From the NCBI GenBank assembly GCA_028692715.1, contig JAQUWU010000013.1, positions 1 to 64,000 on the forward strand: a stretch of 64,000 bases of DNA, in the 5' to 3' direction. This document shows, in pieces, positions 1-9,480 of the stretch. This DNA comes from Paludibacter sp. Its GTDB lineage: Bacteria; Bacteroidota; Bacteroidia; Bacteroidales; Paludibacteraceae. Within the stretch, counting starts at the first letter, position 1, and every line of letters begins with the position of its first letter. A program made the translations under genes and the position numbers. The notes under the pieces were generated by a model that ran no database searches, was not told the origin of the DNA, and saw nothing but the letters and a program-made list of their open reading frames with translations.

Positions 1-38
1 GATAAATTGAAATAAATGAGAAAAAATATGAGAAAATA

Positions 39-71
39 TTTGCATTCCGTATGTTAAATCTCATACCTTTG
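39..71 (+). promoter_or_regulatory. Bacteroidota-type promoter for the accessory island
   Basis: A TTTG at 39-42 and TACCTTTG at 64-71 match the -33 (TTTG) and -7 (TAnnTTTG) consensus of Bacteroidota housekeeping promoters, with 21 bases between them. Transcription would start at about 75-78, right at the ATG at 76. The first message would therefore be leaderless or nearly so, unless translation starts further downstream. The match is direct; activity is inferred. Confidence 0.55.
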
Positions 72-75
72 AGTT

Positions 76-1161
76 ATGAATAAAAAAATAAACAAAACTC
101 CTTCTTTTAATGGACTAAAAAGAAACTATAACGGAACTAAAAATCTGGGGATAGTATGTAACCACGGTTTGGTTGAAAAATTTATGTTTTTCACCGGTTT
201 TGATTTTTATGTGAATCTACTTAAGTTTATACTACTCACCACCGGAAAAACGTTACTCTATCTTGCATCAGGAACTGATAATATTGAAAAATATGATAAG
301 CTGGAAGATTATTCAAATATCATATTAGTAGATTATCAATTCCGTGATACAATCCATATTGATTACTCAGAAAACAAACGAATCATATGTTTAAACCTGG
401 ATGCTTACATTGCAATTCAAGTGCTACTCCTGTTGAATCACCGCATTGACACTTTAGTTGTCATTAATGAAGGATTAGAACAAGGAGGTGGAAATATGAA
501 CCTTGCTGAAAATGCATTTGCATTATTATTTCCGGTTCTATCAGAAAATCCCATTTTCATTGTGTCACGTAAATACTATGGAATGACGCAACGCTATAAA
601 ACAGCAAAACCAAAAAACTGGTTGAATCTTCCTTTTCAGACAAAGACAATATTAAATCAGAATGATGAAGGTTATATCAATCCGGATTTCTTCACTGATT
701 ATGAGTTTTGTAAAGGGAAAGGAGAAGTGGTTCAATTTAATAATAAAACAAGAAATGAACATACATTTCTACGCGGTAGGATAAAAGTGCATGTATTGCA
801 TTCTTCTTTATACAATCACTTAGATAAAATAGATTTGGGATTATCTCATTTTGAAAACGGTTATCAGGAAGAGATATTCAGAACAGGGATTACGAATGTA
901 TTAAATTGGAGGGGTGAATACAGGATTAAAAAAAGAATTAATCGTGATACTGAAATTGTAAAAACATATAATCTTAATGAAGTTGGTGAGTTGAATCAAC
1001 TGTGTGTAGATTATAGTGTAAAGAAATTGGGTTTAGTTCCCAATGGAAGTAATTACCTTGAACTGATAGATAAATTGAATCAGTTGGAAAATAAGATTAC
1101 TGATATTTACTTTTTTCACTTGCATCATGGTGACTTTAAAGCATTATATCAGGAAGTATAA
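76..1161 (+). CDS. Uncharacterised protein, first gene of accessory island
   Basis: A 361-residue protein that I do not recognise. It has no signal peptide and no convincing membrane segment, so it is probably cytoplasmic. The first half alternates hydrophobic strands and helices (around residues 80-170, including the stretch LVVINEGLEQGGGNMNLAEN), which suggests a nucleotide-binding or Rossmann-like alpha/beta fold, but no diagnostic motif is present. The C-terminal half is charged and ends in FFHLHHGDFKALYQEV. A strong promoter match lies immediately upstream. The next gene starts 62 bases downstream on the same strand, so it probably belongs to the cluster with the AAA+ ATPase. Function unknown. 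Confidence 0.7.
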   Translation: MNKKINKTPSFNGLKRNYNGTKNLGIVCNHGLVEKFMFFTGFDFYVNLLKFILLTTGKTLLYLASGTDNIEKYDKLEDYSNIILVDYQFRDTIHIDYSENKRIICLNLDAYIAIQVLLLLNHRIDTLVVINEGLEQGGGNMNLAENAFALLFPVLSENPIFIVSRKYYGMTQRYKTAKPKNWLNLPFQTKTILNQNDEGYINPDFFTDYEFCKGKGEVVQFNNKTRNEHTFLRGRIKVHVLHSSLYNHLDKIDLGLSHFENGYQEEIFRTGITNVLNWRGEYRIKKRINRDTEIVKTYNLNEVGELNQLCVDYSVKKLGLVPNGSNYLELIDKLNQLENKITDIYFFHLHHGDFKALYQEV

Positions 1162-1223
1162 AATAGAAGGAAATATATACCGTATACTATAGGGATGATT
1201 TATTTAATAAAAAAACAACAATT

Positions 1224-1730
1224 ATGAACAACAATAATATAACAAAAAACAAAACTATTGAATCCATTTTCAAACGGATTAGATTCCGTACAAACAGATA
1301 TCCACGCACAGTGATATTTGATTATTCTCCTGAAAGTGATTATCAATTACAAGAAGATTTTGTGACTTTGGAAGAAGGGGAACATCCAATCTTTGAAAGC
1401 TACAACAAGAATGGATATACTTTACTGACTACACATTATTTATATTCAGTAATATTAAGAAACGAAGAATCACTTCTGCTTGTAAAAAATCAAAGATTTA
1501 AAGTAAAGATCGAGGATTTGATTTATTTCAAATCACTGAATGATATAATTACGGAAAAAGAAAAGAGAACAGAGTATCAGGAAATTGCTTTAAAATTCAT
1601 TGAAACGACAACAGAAGAAGGTGGTATTTTATTTTATCTAAGAATAGGAACAGGGGAATTTATGTTTCATGAAATCTTACGTCAGATGGTAAGTATGAAT
1701 AACTTTTGTAAAAACCAGGAATTAAAATAA
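1224..1730 (+). CDS. Uncharacterised 168-residue protein, upstream partner of AAA+ ATPase
   Basis: A soluble acidic protein with no recognised domain. It is rich in beta-strand-like segments (around residues 60-110), and its C-terminal part has the look of a small alpha/beta adaptor. Its TAA stop is followed directly by the ATG of the AAA+ ATPase gene with no spacer, so the two are almost certainly translationally coupled and may form a complex. A 16-base sequence just upstream (1196-1211) recurs upstream of the serine recombinase. Function unknown. Confidence 0.65.
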   Translation: MNNNNITKNKTIESIFKRIRFRTNRYPRTVIFDYSPESDYQLQEDFVTLEEGEHPIFESYNKNGYTLLTTHYLYSVILRNEESLLLVKNQRFKVKIEDLIYFKSLNDIITEKEKRTEYQEIALKFIETTTEEGGILFYLRIGTGEFMFHEILRQMVSMNNFCKNQELK

Positions 1731-3386
1731 ATGGATAAAATCAATCACAAGCAAACAATACAGTACCTGAATTTCATTTTTATTAAATCTAAAAAATCAA
1801 AATTAGATTTTGAATCAAGTGAAGGGATAGATGAAGCATTCAGATATCTTTCTTCAATCTTCAACTTATCACACATTCAATGTGCATTATTGTCAATCAT
1901 TTTTTCATTTACAATCGATGAAGATTTAGAAAGAGTCAGAACTCAACGATTGTTAAGTTTCCTTGATATGGAATTAGAGGATTATTTCGATTTAACGGGT
2001 GACTTAGAACTACTGATCAAGAAAGGATTTATTCGTCAGAAAAACGAAGATAGAACTAACAATTTATATAATAGTTCATTCACAATCAATCAAGCATTAT
2101 TGGATATGCTGCTGCGTAATGAAACTATTGAATTTGAAAAACTATATGGGAATGGGTATAACTTCGTTCAGTTCTCCGGTCATATGTATCGAATTAATAA
2201 ATACAAGTTATTAAATCATCAATCAAAAGTTGATATATTTAATTCTATCGAAAGTAATGAAGACAGGAATGCAAATCTGACTCAAATCCAAACCTTAAAA
2301 TCATTTAATTTGGATGTGAAGGATAGGTTTGCAATGTATTATTTAATACATAAACAAAGTGATTTAGAATCAAAAGTGAGCACATATTCTTTGTCGTTCG
2401 ATGTTTATGGAATTGCGAATGCTGCATCTTTTATTAAACAACTTTCAGATAATAAAAGTCAGCTACAAATATTGGGATTAATTGAAATAGTTGGGAAATC
2501 AAATGAAGTTCAACTCACTTCAAAAGCAAAGGAACTGTTATTAAATGAACATTGCTTAACTAAGAATGAGGAAGAAGTTGAAACGTCTCACTATTATATT
2601 AAGCATGATACTATTCAGAAAAAGGAACTTTTCTTCAATTCTGAAATTCAAAGAGAATTAAATATACTTCAAACCTTACTGAAAAAAGACAACTTCAAAG
2701 AGTATCAGCAAGCAATGAAACTCAAAGGAAATAAAGCAGAAGGTATATCAATTTTATTGTATGGACCCAGTGGAACAGGGAAATCAAGTATTGCGGATAT
2801 GCTTGCTAAACAATCAAACCGTGATATCTTTCAAGTGGATCTCAGTGTGGTTCGGTCTAAATGGTGGGGAGAAAGTGAAAAAAATATTAAACAAATCTTC
2901 GAAGATTACAATGCAAAATGTAGTAAATCAGACACTATTCCCATTTTATTATTGAATGAGTGTGATGCGTTATTAGGAAAAAGAAACCATGATGGTGAAG
3001 ATAGTCATGATATGACTGAATCAACCATGATTAATTTATTGTTGGAGTTATTTGAAAAGAATAGTGGAATTATAATCGCTATCACGAATTTAGTAGAACA
3101 ATTGGACAATGCATTTATGCGTAGATTCACTATGAAGTATTTTATAGGAAACCCTGATAAAAAAGCAGTTAAATCAATATTGAAAAGTAAGATTGATTTT
3201 TTGGATGAAGGAGAAATTGAAAGAATTGCAGATAGACACTTACTTACTGGAGGTCAAATCGAAAATGTTTCTATGAAGTGCGTAATAAGTAAAATTATTA
3301 CTAAATCAAATCCTACAGTTTCTGAAATAATGGATTATTGCGAAAATGAGAAAATTAAAACGAACCTATGGAAGGAGGTATTTTAG
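1731..3386 (+). CDS. AAA+ ATPase with N-terminal helical/winged-helix-like region
   Basis: A 551-residue ATPase. The last 220 residues are a classic AAA module: Walker A GPSGTGKS at about 345-352, Walker B region ILLLNECDALL with Asn409-Glu410, and a later arginine-rich segment NAFMRRF that fits sensor/arginine-finger positions. The usual Walker B aspartate is replaced by asparagine while the catalytic glutamate is kept. This variant occurs in other bacterial COG0464-type ATPases, so it need not abolish activity. The first 340 residues are mostly helical with winged-helix-like pieces and probably bind a substrate or DNA. The gene starts immediately after the stop of the preceding gene and ends 3 bases before the next. 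The role is probably remodelling of a protein complex; the target is unknown. Confidence 0.85.
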   Translation: MDKINHKQTIQYLNFIFIKSKKSKLDFESSEGIDEAFRYLSSIFNLSHIQCALLSIIFSFTIDEDLERVRTQRLLSFLDMELEDYFDLTGDLELLIKKGFIRQKNEDRTNNLYNSSFTINQALLDMLLRNETIEFEKLYGNGYNFVQFSGHMYRINKYKLLNHQSKVDIFNSIESNEDRNANLTQIQTLKSFNLDVKDRFAMYYLIHKQSDLESKVSTYSLSFDVYGIANAASFIKQLSDNKSQLQILGLIEIVGKSNEVQLTSKAKELLLNEHCLTKNEEEVETSHYYIKHDTIQKKELFFNSEIQRELNILQTLLKKDNFKEYQQAMKLKGNKAEGISILLYGPSGTGKSSIADMLAKQSNRDIFQVDLSVVRSKWWGESEKNIKQIFEDYNAKCSKSDTIPILLLNECDALLGKRNHDGEDSHDMTESTMINLLLELFEKNSGIIIAITNLVEQLDNAFMRRFTMKYFIGNPDKKAVKSILKSKIDFLDEGEIERIADRHLLTGGQIENVSMKCVISKIITKSNPTVSEIMDYCENEKIKTNLWKEVF

Positions 3387-3389
3387 TAT

Positions 3390-3755
3390 ATGAATGACAA
3401 TAATAAAATAGAACTTACAGAGGAAGATGTGAAACTTGCGGATTATATTTACTCTATCCTGAAAAGTCAGCATTTAGTAATGATGTCTTGGGGATTTCAA
3501 TCACCTGTTGTGATAAGTTTGGGGTTAAGGTTTAAAGTCAATGGATTTTTATTGAAGGGTAGTGTTCATATTTTATATAATGGTGGGAGTGATTTATTTG
3601 ATATTTCATTTGTTAAAGAGGATGGTACTTTGAAAAATACTTTGGTAGGAATCTATTTTGACCAATTGGTAGAGGTGATCGATAATCATGTTGAAAAAGT
3701 AGAGAATTACAACGAAAGAGTGAATCAGGAATATAATATTATAGATTATGATTAA
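3390..3755 (+). CDS. Uncharacterised small protein following AAA+ ATPase
   Basis: A 121-residue acidic soluble protein with no motif I recognise. The N-terminus (residues 5-30) looks helical, the middle (residues 40-80) looks beta-rich, and the C-terminus is charged. It starts 3 bases after the ATPase stop, and its last 8 bases overlap the next gene, so it belongs to the same transcript. It is probably an accessory or substrate protein of the ATPase; this is inferred only from position. Confidence 0.6.
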   Translation: MNDNNKIELTEEDVKLADYIYSILKSQHLVMMSWGFQSPVVISLGLRFKVNGFLLKGSVHILYNGGSDLFDISFVKEDGTLKNTLVGIYFDQLVEVIDNHVEKVENYNERVNQEYNIIDYD

Positions 3756-3972
3756 AATACGATTAAATATGGATGCTATTGAATTTGTAAATGAATATCA
3801 AAACTTCCTTTATGAAATAGAAAGTATCATTAAACCGGAATTACTTCCTGCATTACAAGAATTGAAAGAAACAGATGCAGAAGATATTATTTCTGCTGAC
3901 TCGTGGTTCCTTAATGAAAATCAAGCGCGGGGATTTGTACTGAAATTATTTTTGAAGAAGTGCAATATATAA
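3748..3972 (+). CDS. Uncharacterised 74-residue protein, last gene of ATPase operon
   Basis: A small acidic helical protein overlapping the preceding gene by 8 bases (different frame), which implies translational coupling. An alternative start is the next Met at residue 8. No domain is recognised. A strong terminator hairpin follows 4 bases after the stop, closing the five-gene operon. Its small size and operon position would fit an accessory or antitoxin-like role, but nothing in the sequence shows that. Confidence 0.55.
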   Translation: MIKIRLNMDAIEFVNEYQNFLYEIESIIKPELLPALQELKETDAEDIISADSWFLNENQARGFVLKLFLKKCNI

Positions 3973-3976
3973 TAAT

Positions 3977-4027
3977 AGAGAATTAAGAACAGGAGTATTT
4001 TATATGTCCTGTTTTATTTTATTCTCT
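3977..4027 (+). terminator. Rho-independent terminator closing the island operon
   Basis: The inner stem is AACAGGA (3988-3994) with TCCTGTT (4007-4013), followed by the T-rich run TTATTTTATT. An outer stem, AGAGAAT (3977-3983) with ATTCTCT (4021-4027), extends the structure. It lies directly after the last operon gene. Confidence 0.7.
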
Positions 4028-4031
4028 CACT

Positions 4032-4060
4032 CACAATTTTGAGGTAGAATCCAAAATGTG
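4032..4060 (+). repeat. Inverted repeat upstream of serine recombinase
   Basis: Imperfect arms CACAATTTTG (4032-4041) and CAAAATGTG (4052-4060) flank a 10-base spacer, 91 bases before the recombinase start. The layout would suit an operator or a crossover site bound by a serine recombinase dimer. It could also simply be part of the leader. The repeat is visible; the role is a guess. Confidence 0.35.
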
Positions 4061-4151
4061 AATGATGATAAGGTTGGAATTTGGGTTGATTTATTTAATA
4101 AACATGGAATTCCTCACAAAAATAGAATTAAAGATGGACAAAGCTAAAAAT

Positions 4152-4781
4152 ATGAAGAAAATAAATATTTTATATACTCGGGTTTCAACTCTGGATCAAC
4201 GAACAGATCGTCAACGGATAAATAAAAAAGATTATGATTTGGTAATAGAAGATAAATGTTCAGGAACAATTCCCTTTTTCGAACGACCAGGTGGAAAAGA
4301 AATCTTGAGTTACATTGAAAAAGGGATAGTTGCAAAAATTAGTGCTATTACCATTGATCGCATGGGAAGAGATATGTTGGACATATTAAATACACTATCT
4401 TATTTAAATCAAAAACTGATACCGGTATTTTTCATAAATCAAGGATTGGTTACAATAAATGAGGACGGGAAAGAAAATCCGATTTCAAAACTTATCATAA
4501 GTATTCTTGCAACAATCAGCGAAATGGAACGTGGTCAGATTCGGGAAAGACAACTTGAAGGTGTAAAACTTGCGAAAGCAAGAGGTGTTTATAAAGGTCG
4601 AGTGCAAGGGTCAAAGGAAGATGTTCAACAATTTTTATCTAAACCCAAAAACAGAAAAGCTCTTGATTATTTAAAAAGAGGAATGTCGTTAACCGAAGCA
4701 GGGAAACTTGCAGGAGTGCATATCAATACAATGACGAAGATTAGGAAGTTTGGGATTGTTGATAATTATAACTCAAAATAA
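4152..4781 (+). CDS. Serine recombinase (resolvase/invertase family)
   Basis: A 209-residue small serine recombinase. The N-terminal catalytic domain begins INILYTRVSTLDQ, with the nucleophile at Ser12, followed by the family's arginine-containing DRMGRDMLDIL and the long E-helix region EMERGQIRERQLEGVKLAKARG. A C-terminal helix-turn-helix (about residues 160-200, with SLTEAGKLAGVHINTMTKIR) binds DNA. I chose the Met at 4152 because family members start a few residues before the YTRVS motif; an in-frame Met at 4134 and the longer frame from 4062 remain possible. It probably resolves or inverts DNA for the neighbouring accessory island. No partner att or res site could be fixed with certainty. 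Confidence 0.9.
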   Translation: MKKINILYTRVSTLDQRTDRQRINKKDYDLVIEDKCSGTIPFFERPGGKEILSYIEKGIVAKISAITIDRMGRDMLDILNTLSYLNQKLIPVFFINQGLVTINEDGKENPISKLIISILATISEMERGQIRERQLEGVKLAKARGVYKGRVQGSKEDVQQFLSKPKNRKALDYLKRGMSLTEAGKLAGVHINTMTKIRKFGIVDNYNSK

Positions 4782-5091
4782 TATTATTCTTAACTCAATG
4801 TTTAACTTGTTTTCAAATTTAGTTGGGTAATTGTTTACAGAAACGTGATAAATGAAACTGAGTGAATAAACTATGCGGTCTTGTGAAAATATAAGTGAAT
4901 ATTGACTCAAAATGAAAATAATTCAATATTTAATATAGATAAAATCCAACTAGTATTTGTTATAGATTTGTATTAAGACAGTGCCTAATAAAAGTAATTA
5001 AATGCAATAATATCAAAGATTTTTTCTTACTTTGTATTGTATTAATTAAATTGATACGTATTTCTAATTCAATAGGTTTTAATATGCATTT
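4782..5091. other. AT-rich intergenic region between island and HTCS gene
   Basis: 310 bases with no convincing gene. A TACTTTG at 5028-5034, about 58 bases before the HTCS start, resembles a one-base-short -7 box, but no -33 element is evident. I see no repeats, tRNA or attachment site that would mark the end of the island. Confidence 0.4.
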
Positions 5092-8000
5092 ATGAAGACA
5101 CACTATTTATTATATGTATTTTTTTTCAGTTCAATCTTTTGTATTGCACAGGAAATCCAATTTGACCATATTGATATTAATGATGGGCTTGCCGACAATT
5201 CGGTAAGAAAAATATTTCAGGATAAAAAAGGTTACATGTGGTTTGCTACTTTAAACGGGTTAAGCAGGTATGATGGTAATAATTTTAGAAATTTTAATGC
5301 TAAAGTAGGAACTGAGAACAGCTTAATATATAATAGTATTTCCATTGCAAAAGAAGACCATTGGGGATATATTTGGTGTCTTACCTATGATGGTAAAATA
5401 CAAATAGTTGATCCAACACGTAACAAAGTGATTAACCTACAGCCAAATGTACTGAAAAGCAATCAGTTATTCCGCAATTTTACATTAACACACCAAAATC
5501 AATTATGGTTATGGGGAAATCAAGGAGTTGTTAAGATAACTTATAATAATGAATTAAGTAAATTTCAACCAGAATTTATAGATACAAAGTTTATTGGAAT
5601 TGGCAATTCAATACATTTTTTATTTGAAGACAGTCAGCATAATGTTTGGTTAGGCACTGATTTGGGATTAGTAAAGTATGTTGATTCAGGAACCATGAAT
5701 CCTAAAATAAACAACTATTTCGAACGAACATCATTTATTAGTTTTTTTGAGGGAAAGGAAAACATATGGTTTGGGACAAATAACGATGGAATTAGAATAT
5801 TTAATAAAAAAAATAGGAAGTTTGACACAAAAAATTCAATAAATCTCAAACTAAAGGATTACCCGATTTATTGTATTTTACCTCTTTCCAATGATAGAAT
5901 CATATTAGGCTCAAAGAAAATACTTTTCGATGTTAATTTACAATCGCAAATTTTTTTTGAGATAAAACACACAGTACTAAAAGATATTTCAGGTTTTTTT
6001 AGAGATTCAAAAAATAACATTTGGCTAATTCCAACTAATAGAGGGGTTTATAGATATGACTACAATAATAAATCTCTTTTATATTTCGATTTAAATTCAA
6101 AAAGCAGAGAGTTTTTAGGTGATGTTGACAGACAACTATTTTACGAAGACAGTAATAAAGACTTATGGGTTGGAATAGATGGTGGAGGGCTATTTAAATA
6201 CATTCCTCTTCAAGAAAGATTTGAAAGTTTCACTTTCTCAGAAGAGAATTCACATAGTTTATCTTCTGATGTTGTATTGTCCATATGCGAAGATAACTCC
6301 AAAAATTTATGGATAGGCACTATGCATGGTGGATTAAATAAGCTTAATTTAACATCAGACAAGATTAAATGGCATATACCAAATCACGAACCTCTAAATA
6401 TACTAGAAAATGAGATCCGTTCTACAGTTAAAGATATTAAAGGTAATTTATGGGTCGGAAGTAAGGGTGGACAAATTATATGTTATGACTCAAATTATAA
6501 AATTACAGATAACTTTCCGAGTGATTTAACAGACGACTTTAAAAAGAAATTATATAACATAAATATATATTGTTTATTTATAGATAAAACGAACAACCTT
6601 TGGATAGGAACAAAGGGCAGAGGAATGTTTGTCATAAAAAACATACATAATTTAAACAAGAAAATTGATATTATTCACTATCAGCCTGAAAAATACCCTG
6701 CATTAGATAATGTGTACTCTATTAAACAAGATTATTATGGTCAATATTGGATAGGATCTTTTAAAAATGGTCTTAGCTTACTTAAAAATCCATTTTCACA
6801 TTTTGAAATTTCAACATTTGAAAATTCAGAAGTAGAAGGTAGTATTTTGAGTAATTATATTCGATATGTTTTTCTTGATAGTAAACACAATTTATGGATT
6901 GGGACTTCGAGAGGTATTAGTTTATTACCAAATTTGTATCTTAGAAATCCTAAGGGGAAGTTTATTTCAATAGTAAATGATAGTAAAAACTTGTCAAGTT
7001 TAAGTTATAATAGTGTAGATTATATATATGAAGGTAGTAATAAAAAAATATATGTCGCAACCATGGGAGGTGGATTGAACCAACTTGAGAGTTACAATGT
7101 AGATTCATTAAAGTTTAAATGGAAATCATTTAATACATCAAGTGGCTTATCTTCTAATACCATTTACGCAATTCAGGAAGATAATAACAAAAATTTATGG
7201 TTAAGTACAAGTCTTGGTTTAAATAAATACAATATCAAAAATGAACATATAGAGATTTTTTATATTGAAAAAAAACACAGACTAAGTTATTTTACCGAAA
7301 GTTGTGCACAAAAGCTTAATAATGGAGATATTTTATTTGGAAACAGAAAAGGATTCATAACATTTAATCCAAAAGAGATCAATAAAATATCAACAAAATT
7401 TCCTGTAGTTTTTTCCCGTTTATTTATAAATGGTATAGAGATACTACCCGAAGAGTCTAAAATACTTCTCAAGTCTATTGAGAATACAAATGAAATAAAT
7501 CTAACATATAAGGAAAACTCAATTCGACTGGATTTTTCAGTACTTGATTACTCTAATCCTGAAAAAATTCAATATTCATATATTTTAGAAGGAAAAGATG
7601 AAAATTGGTCACCACTTTTAAGTAGTAATATTGCAATATATCAGAATTTACCTCCTGCCAATTATATTTTCCGATTAAAAGCAACTAATAGTGATGGTTT
7701 TCTAATACCTGGAGAATTAATTTTAAAAGTCAACATAAAGCCACCTTTTATTAAAAGTCCTTTGGGTTATACACTCATTATATGTATTTTAATAATTGTA
7801 GTTGTGATTGGTCTGCGTTTTTACAAAAAACAAATAACAATACAACAAGAAATAATTTATGCCGACAGACTTAACAATAAGAAGTTGGAATATTACACCA
7901 ATATATCACACGAATTTAAAACACCGCTAACATTAATTATTGGTCCCGCTCAAGACTTAATACGCGAAAATCAAGCCGACAACGGAGTAACATATTATGC

Positions 8001-9414
8001 CCAAAAGATATTGAACAATGCCGGGTATTTACTACAGCTTGTCGAGCAAATACTTGATTTCAGGAAGATTAGCGAAAACAAACAAACGCTACAAGTAGCA
8101 CACGTAAATATCAATAATTTAGTCAGGAATATATACCTTGAATTTAAACCATTGGCTGAAAAGGGCGATTATAAATACAACTTTGTGGATCATGATCATG
8201 AGATCTATGGTTATGTCGACCAGAAAGTGCTGTCAAAAATTACTTATAACCTGCTTTCTAATGCATTTAAATTCACATCAGCTGGTAAGTCCATTTCATT
8301 GGAAATATTAACCAGCGACAACGATCGACTTTTGACGCTTAACTTCCGGGACGAAGGAAAAGGTATAAGCATTGAGAATCAACTAACGCTTTTCGAAAGG
8401 TTTGGGAAAAGTGATAACAGCTCCGGCTTAGGACTTTCGTATGTAAAAGAACTTGTTGACATGCACACCGGAAAAATAAGTGTGGAAAGTGAATTAGAAC
8501 GCGGCACCATCTTTACTATTCAAATACCAATAGATGAAGCAAGCTATTCTAAAAGTGATATACTGGAAGGAGTTTCGGAAGAGTTAAACTATTTAGAACC
8601 AACCGATACATCTAAAAATGATACTTTGGATGATACCAACCCGGATGAATTTGGAAGCTCAATACTTATTATTGAAGATAATGACGAGATGAGAGAGTAT
8701 CTGAATAAAAAATTCAGCCAATTCTACAAAGTTTATTTAGCTTCGAATGGTAAAGAAGGGGTTCAGGTAGCCAATGAAGTTTTACCTGATTTAATAATTT
8801 CGGACGTAATGATGCCGATAATGGATGGAATTGAGGCTACAAGTATACTTCGGGATAATTTTGATACAAGTCATATCCCAATCATACTACTGACAGCCAA
8901 TTCGTCGGAAGAAAAAAGACTCGAAGGCTTGGAAACAGGAGCTGATGATTACATAAACAAGCCGTTTGATTTTACTCAATTACAGTTGAAAATCAAAAAT
9001 ATTATCGAGAAAAGACAAAAATTATTACAAAATTTCAACAAAGAACCTGAATTACAAATCGAAATATTAACAAAGTCAAAACAAGATAAAAAGTTTATTG
9101 AGAAAGTGACAACATTGATTGAAGAAAATTTAGGAAAACCAGTCTTTAATATTGATCTGTTATCGTCTGAAATGGGGTGTAGTAGAACCTTATTTTATAA
9201 AAAAATGAAAGCTATAACGGGCGACACTCCAAATATATATATAAACACCATACAAATGAAAAAGGCTGCAATGTTGCTAAAGAATACCAATTATTCAGTA
9301 CTTGATGTTAGTGTAATGGTAGGATATAATGACAGTATTTATTTCAGTAAAACCTTTAAAAAACACTTTGGTGTTAACCCAAAGACATATCAAATTCAAA
9401 GTAGATATACTTAA
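5092..9414 (+). CDS. Hybrid two-component system sensor/regulator (HTCS)
   Basis: A 1440-residue one-protein signalling system typical of Bacteroidota polysaccharide loci. A signal peptide (about 1-19) leads into a periplasmic two-propeller sensor with repeated NLWIGT/GGL motifs (Reg_prop), then a Y_Y_Y domain (about 800-875) and one membrane helix (about 888-910). The cytoplasmic part has HisKA with SHEFKTPLTL (His940), HATPase with NLLSNAFKF and DEGKGIS, a receiver domain with phospho-acceptor Asp1238 in SDVMMPIMDG, and an AraC-type helix-turn-helix (about 1337-1440). By family knowledge it senses oligosaccharides of the target glycan and activates the locus. Given the surrounding enzymes, the ligand is probably a rhamnogalacturonan fragment. 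It converges on the RhaB operon. Confidence 0.95.
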   Translation: MKTHYLLYVFFFSSIFCIAQEIQFDHIDINDGLADNSVRKIFQDKKGYMWFATLNGLSRYDGNNFRNFNAKVGTENSLIYNSISIAKEDHWGYIWCLTYDGKIQIVDPTRNKVINLQPNVLKSNQLFRNFTLTHQNQLWLWGNQGVVKITYNNELSKFQPEFIDTKFIGIGNSIHFLFEDSQHNVWLGTDLGLVKYVDSGTMNPKINNYFERTSFISFFEGKENIWFGTNNDGIRIFNKKNRKFDTKNSINLKLKDYPIYCILPLSNDRIILGSKKILFDVNLQSQIFFEIKHTVLKDISGFFRDSKNNIWLIPTNRGVYRYDYNNKSLLYFDLNSKSREFLGDVDRQLFYEDSNKDLWVGIDGGGLFKYIPLQERFESFTFSEENSHSLSSDVVLSICEDNSKNLWIGTMHGGLNKLNLTSDKIKWHIPNHEPLNILENEIRSTVKDIKGNLWVGSKGGQIICYDSNYKITDNFPSDLTDDFKKKLYNINIYCLFIDKTNNLWIGTKGRGMFVIKNIHNLNKKIDIIHYQPEKYPALDNVYSIKQDYYGQYWIGSFKNGLSLLKNPFSHFEISTFENSEVEGSILSNYIRYVFLDSKHNLWIGTSRGISLLPNLYLRNPKGKFISIVNDSKNLSSLSYNSVDYIYEGSNKKIYVATMGGGLNQLESYNVDSLKFKWKSFNTSSGLSSNTIYAIQEDNNKNLWLSTSLGLNKYNIKNEHIEIFYIEKKHRLSYFTESCAQKLNNGDILFGNRKGFITFNPKEINKISTKFPVVFSRLFINGIEILPEESKILLKSIENTNEINLTYKENSIRLDFSVLDYSNPEKIQYSYILEGKDENWSPLLSSNIAIYQNLPPANYIFRLKATNSDGFLIPGELILKVNIKPPFIKSPLGYTLIICILIIVVVIGLRFYKKQITIQQEIIYADRLNNKKLEYYTNISHEFKTPLTLIIGPAQDLIRENQADNGVTYYAQKILNNAGYLLQLVEQILDFRKISENKQTLQVAHVNINNLVRNIYLEFKPLAEKGDYKYNFVDHDHEIYGYVDQKVLSKITYNLLSNAFKFTSAGKSISLEILTSDNDRLLTLNFRDEGKGISIENQLTLFERFGKSDNSSGLGLSYVKELVDMHTGKISVESELERGTIFTIQIPIDEASYSKSDILEGVSEELNYLEPTDTSKNDTLDDTNPDEFGSSILIIEDNDEMREYLNKKFSQFYKVYLASNGKEGVQVANEVLPDLIISDVMMPIMDGIEATSILRDNFDTSHIPIILLTANSSEEKRLEGLETGADDYINKPFDFTQLQLKIKNIIEKRQKLLQNFNKEPELQIEILTKSKQDKKFIEKVTTLIEENLGKPVFNIDLLSSEMGCSRTLFYKKMKAITGDTPNIYINTIQMKKAAMLLKNTNYSVLDVSVMVGYNDSIYFSKTFKKHFGVNPKTYQIQSRYT

Positions 9415-9480
9415 AAAAAATGAGTAGTCAAAAACAATTGATAGGAAACACTATTGATATTACTATTTATAAAATGGTAT

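Noticed and set aside
1224-3972. Calling the ATPase cluster a toxin-antitoxin or named defence system
   Set aside because: No nuclease, toxin or known defence domain can be recognised; only the ATPase and recombinase have family evidence.
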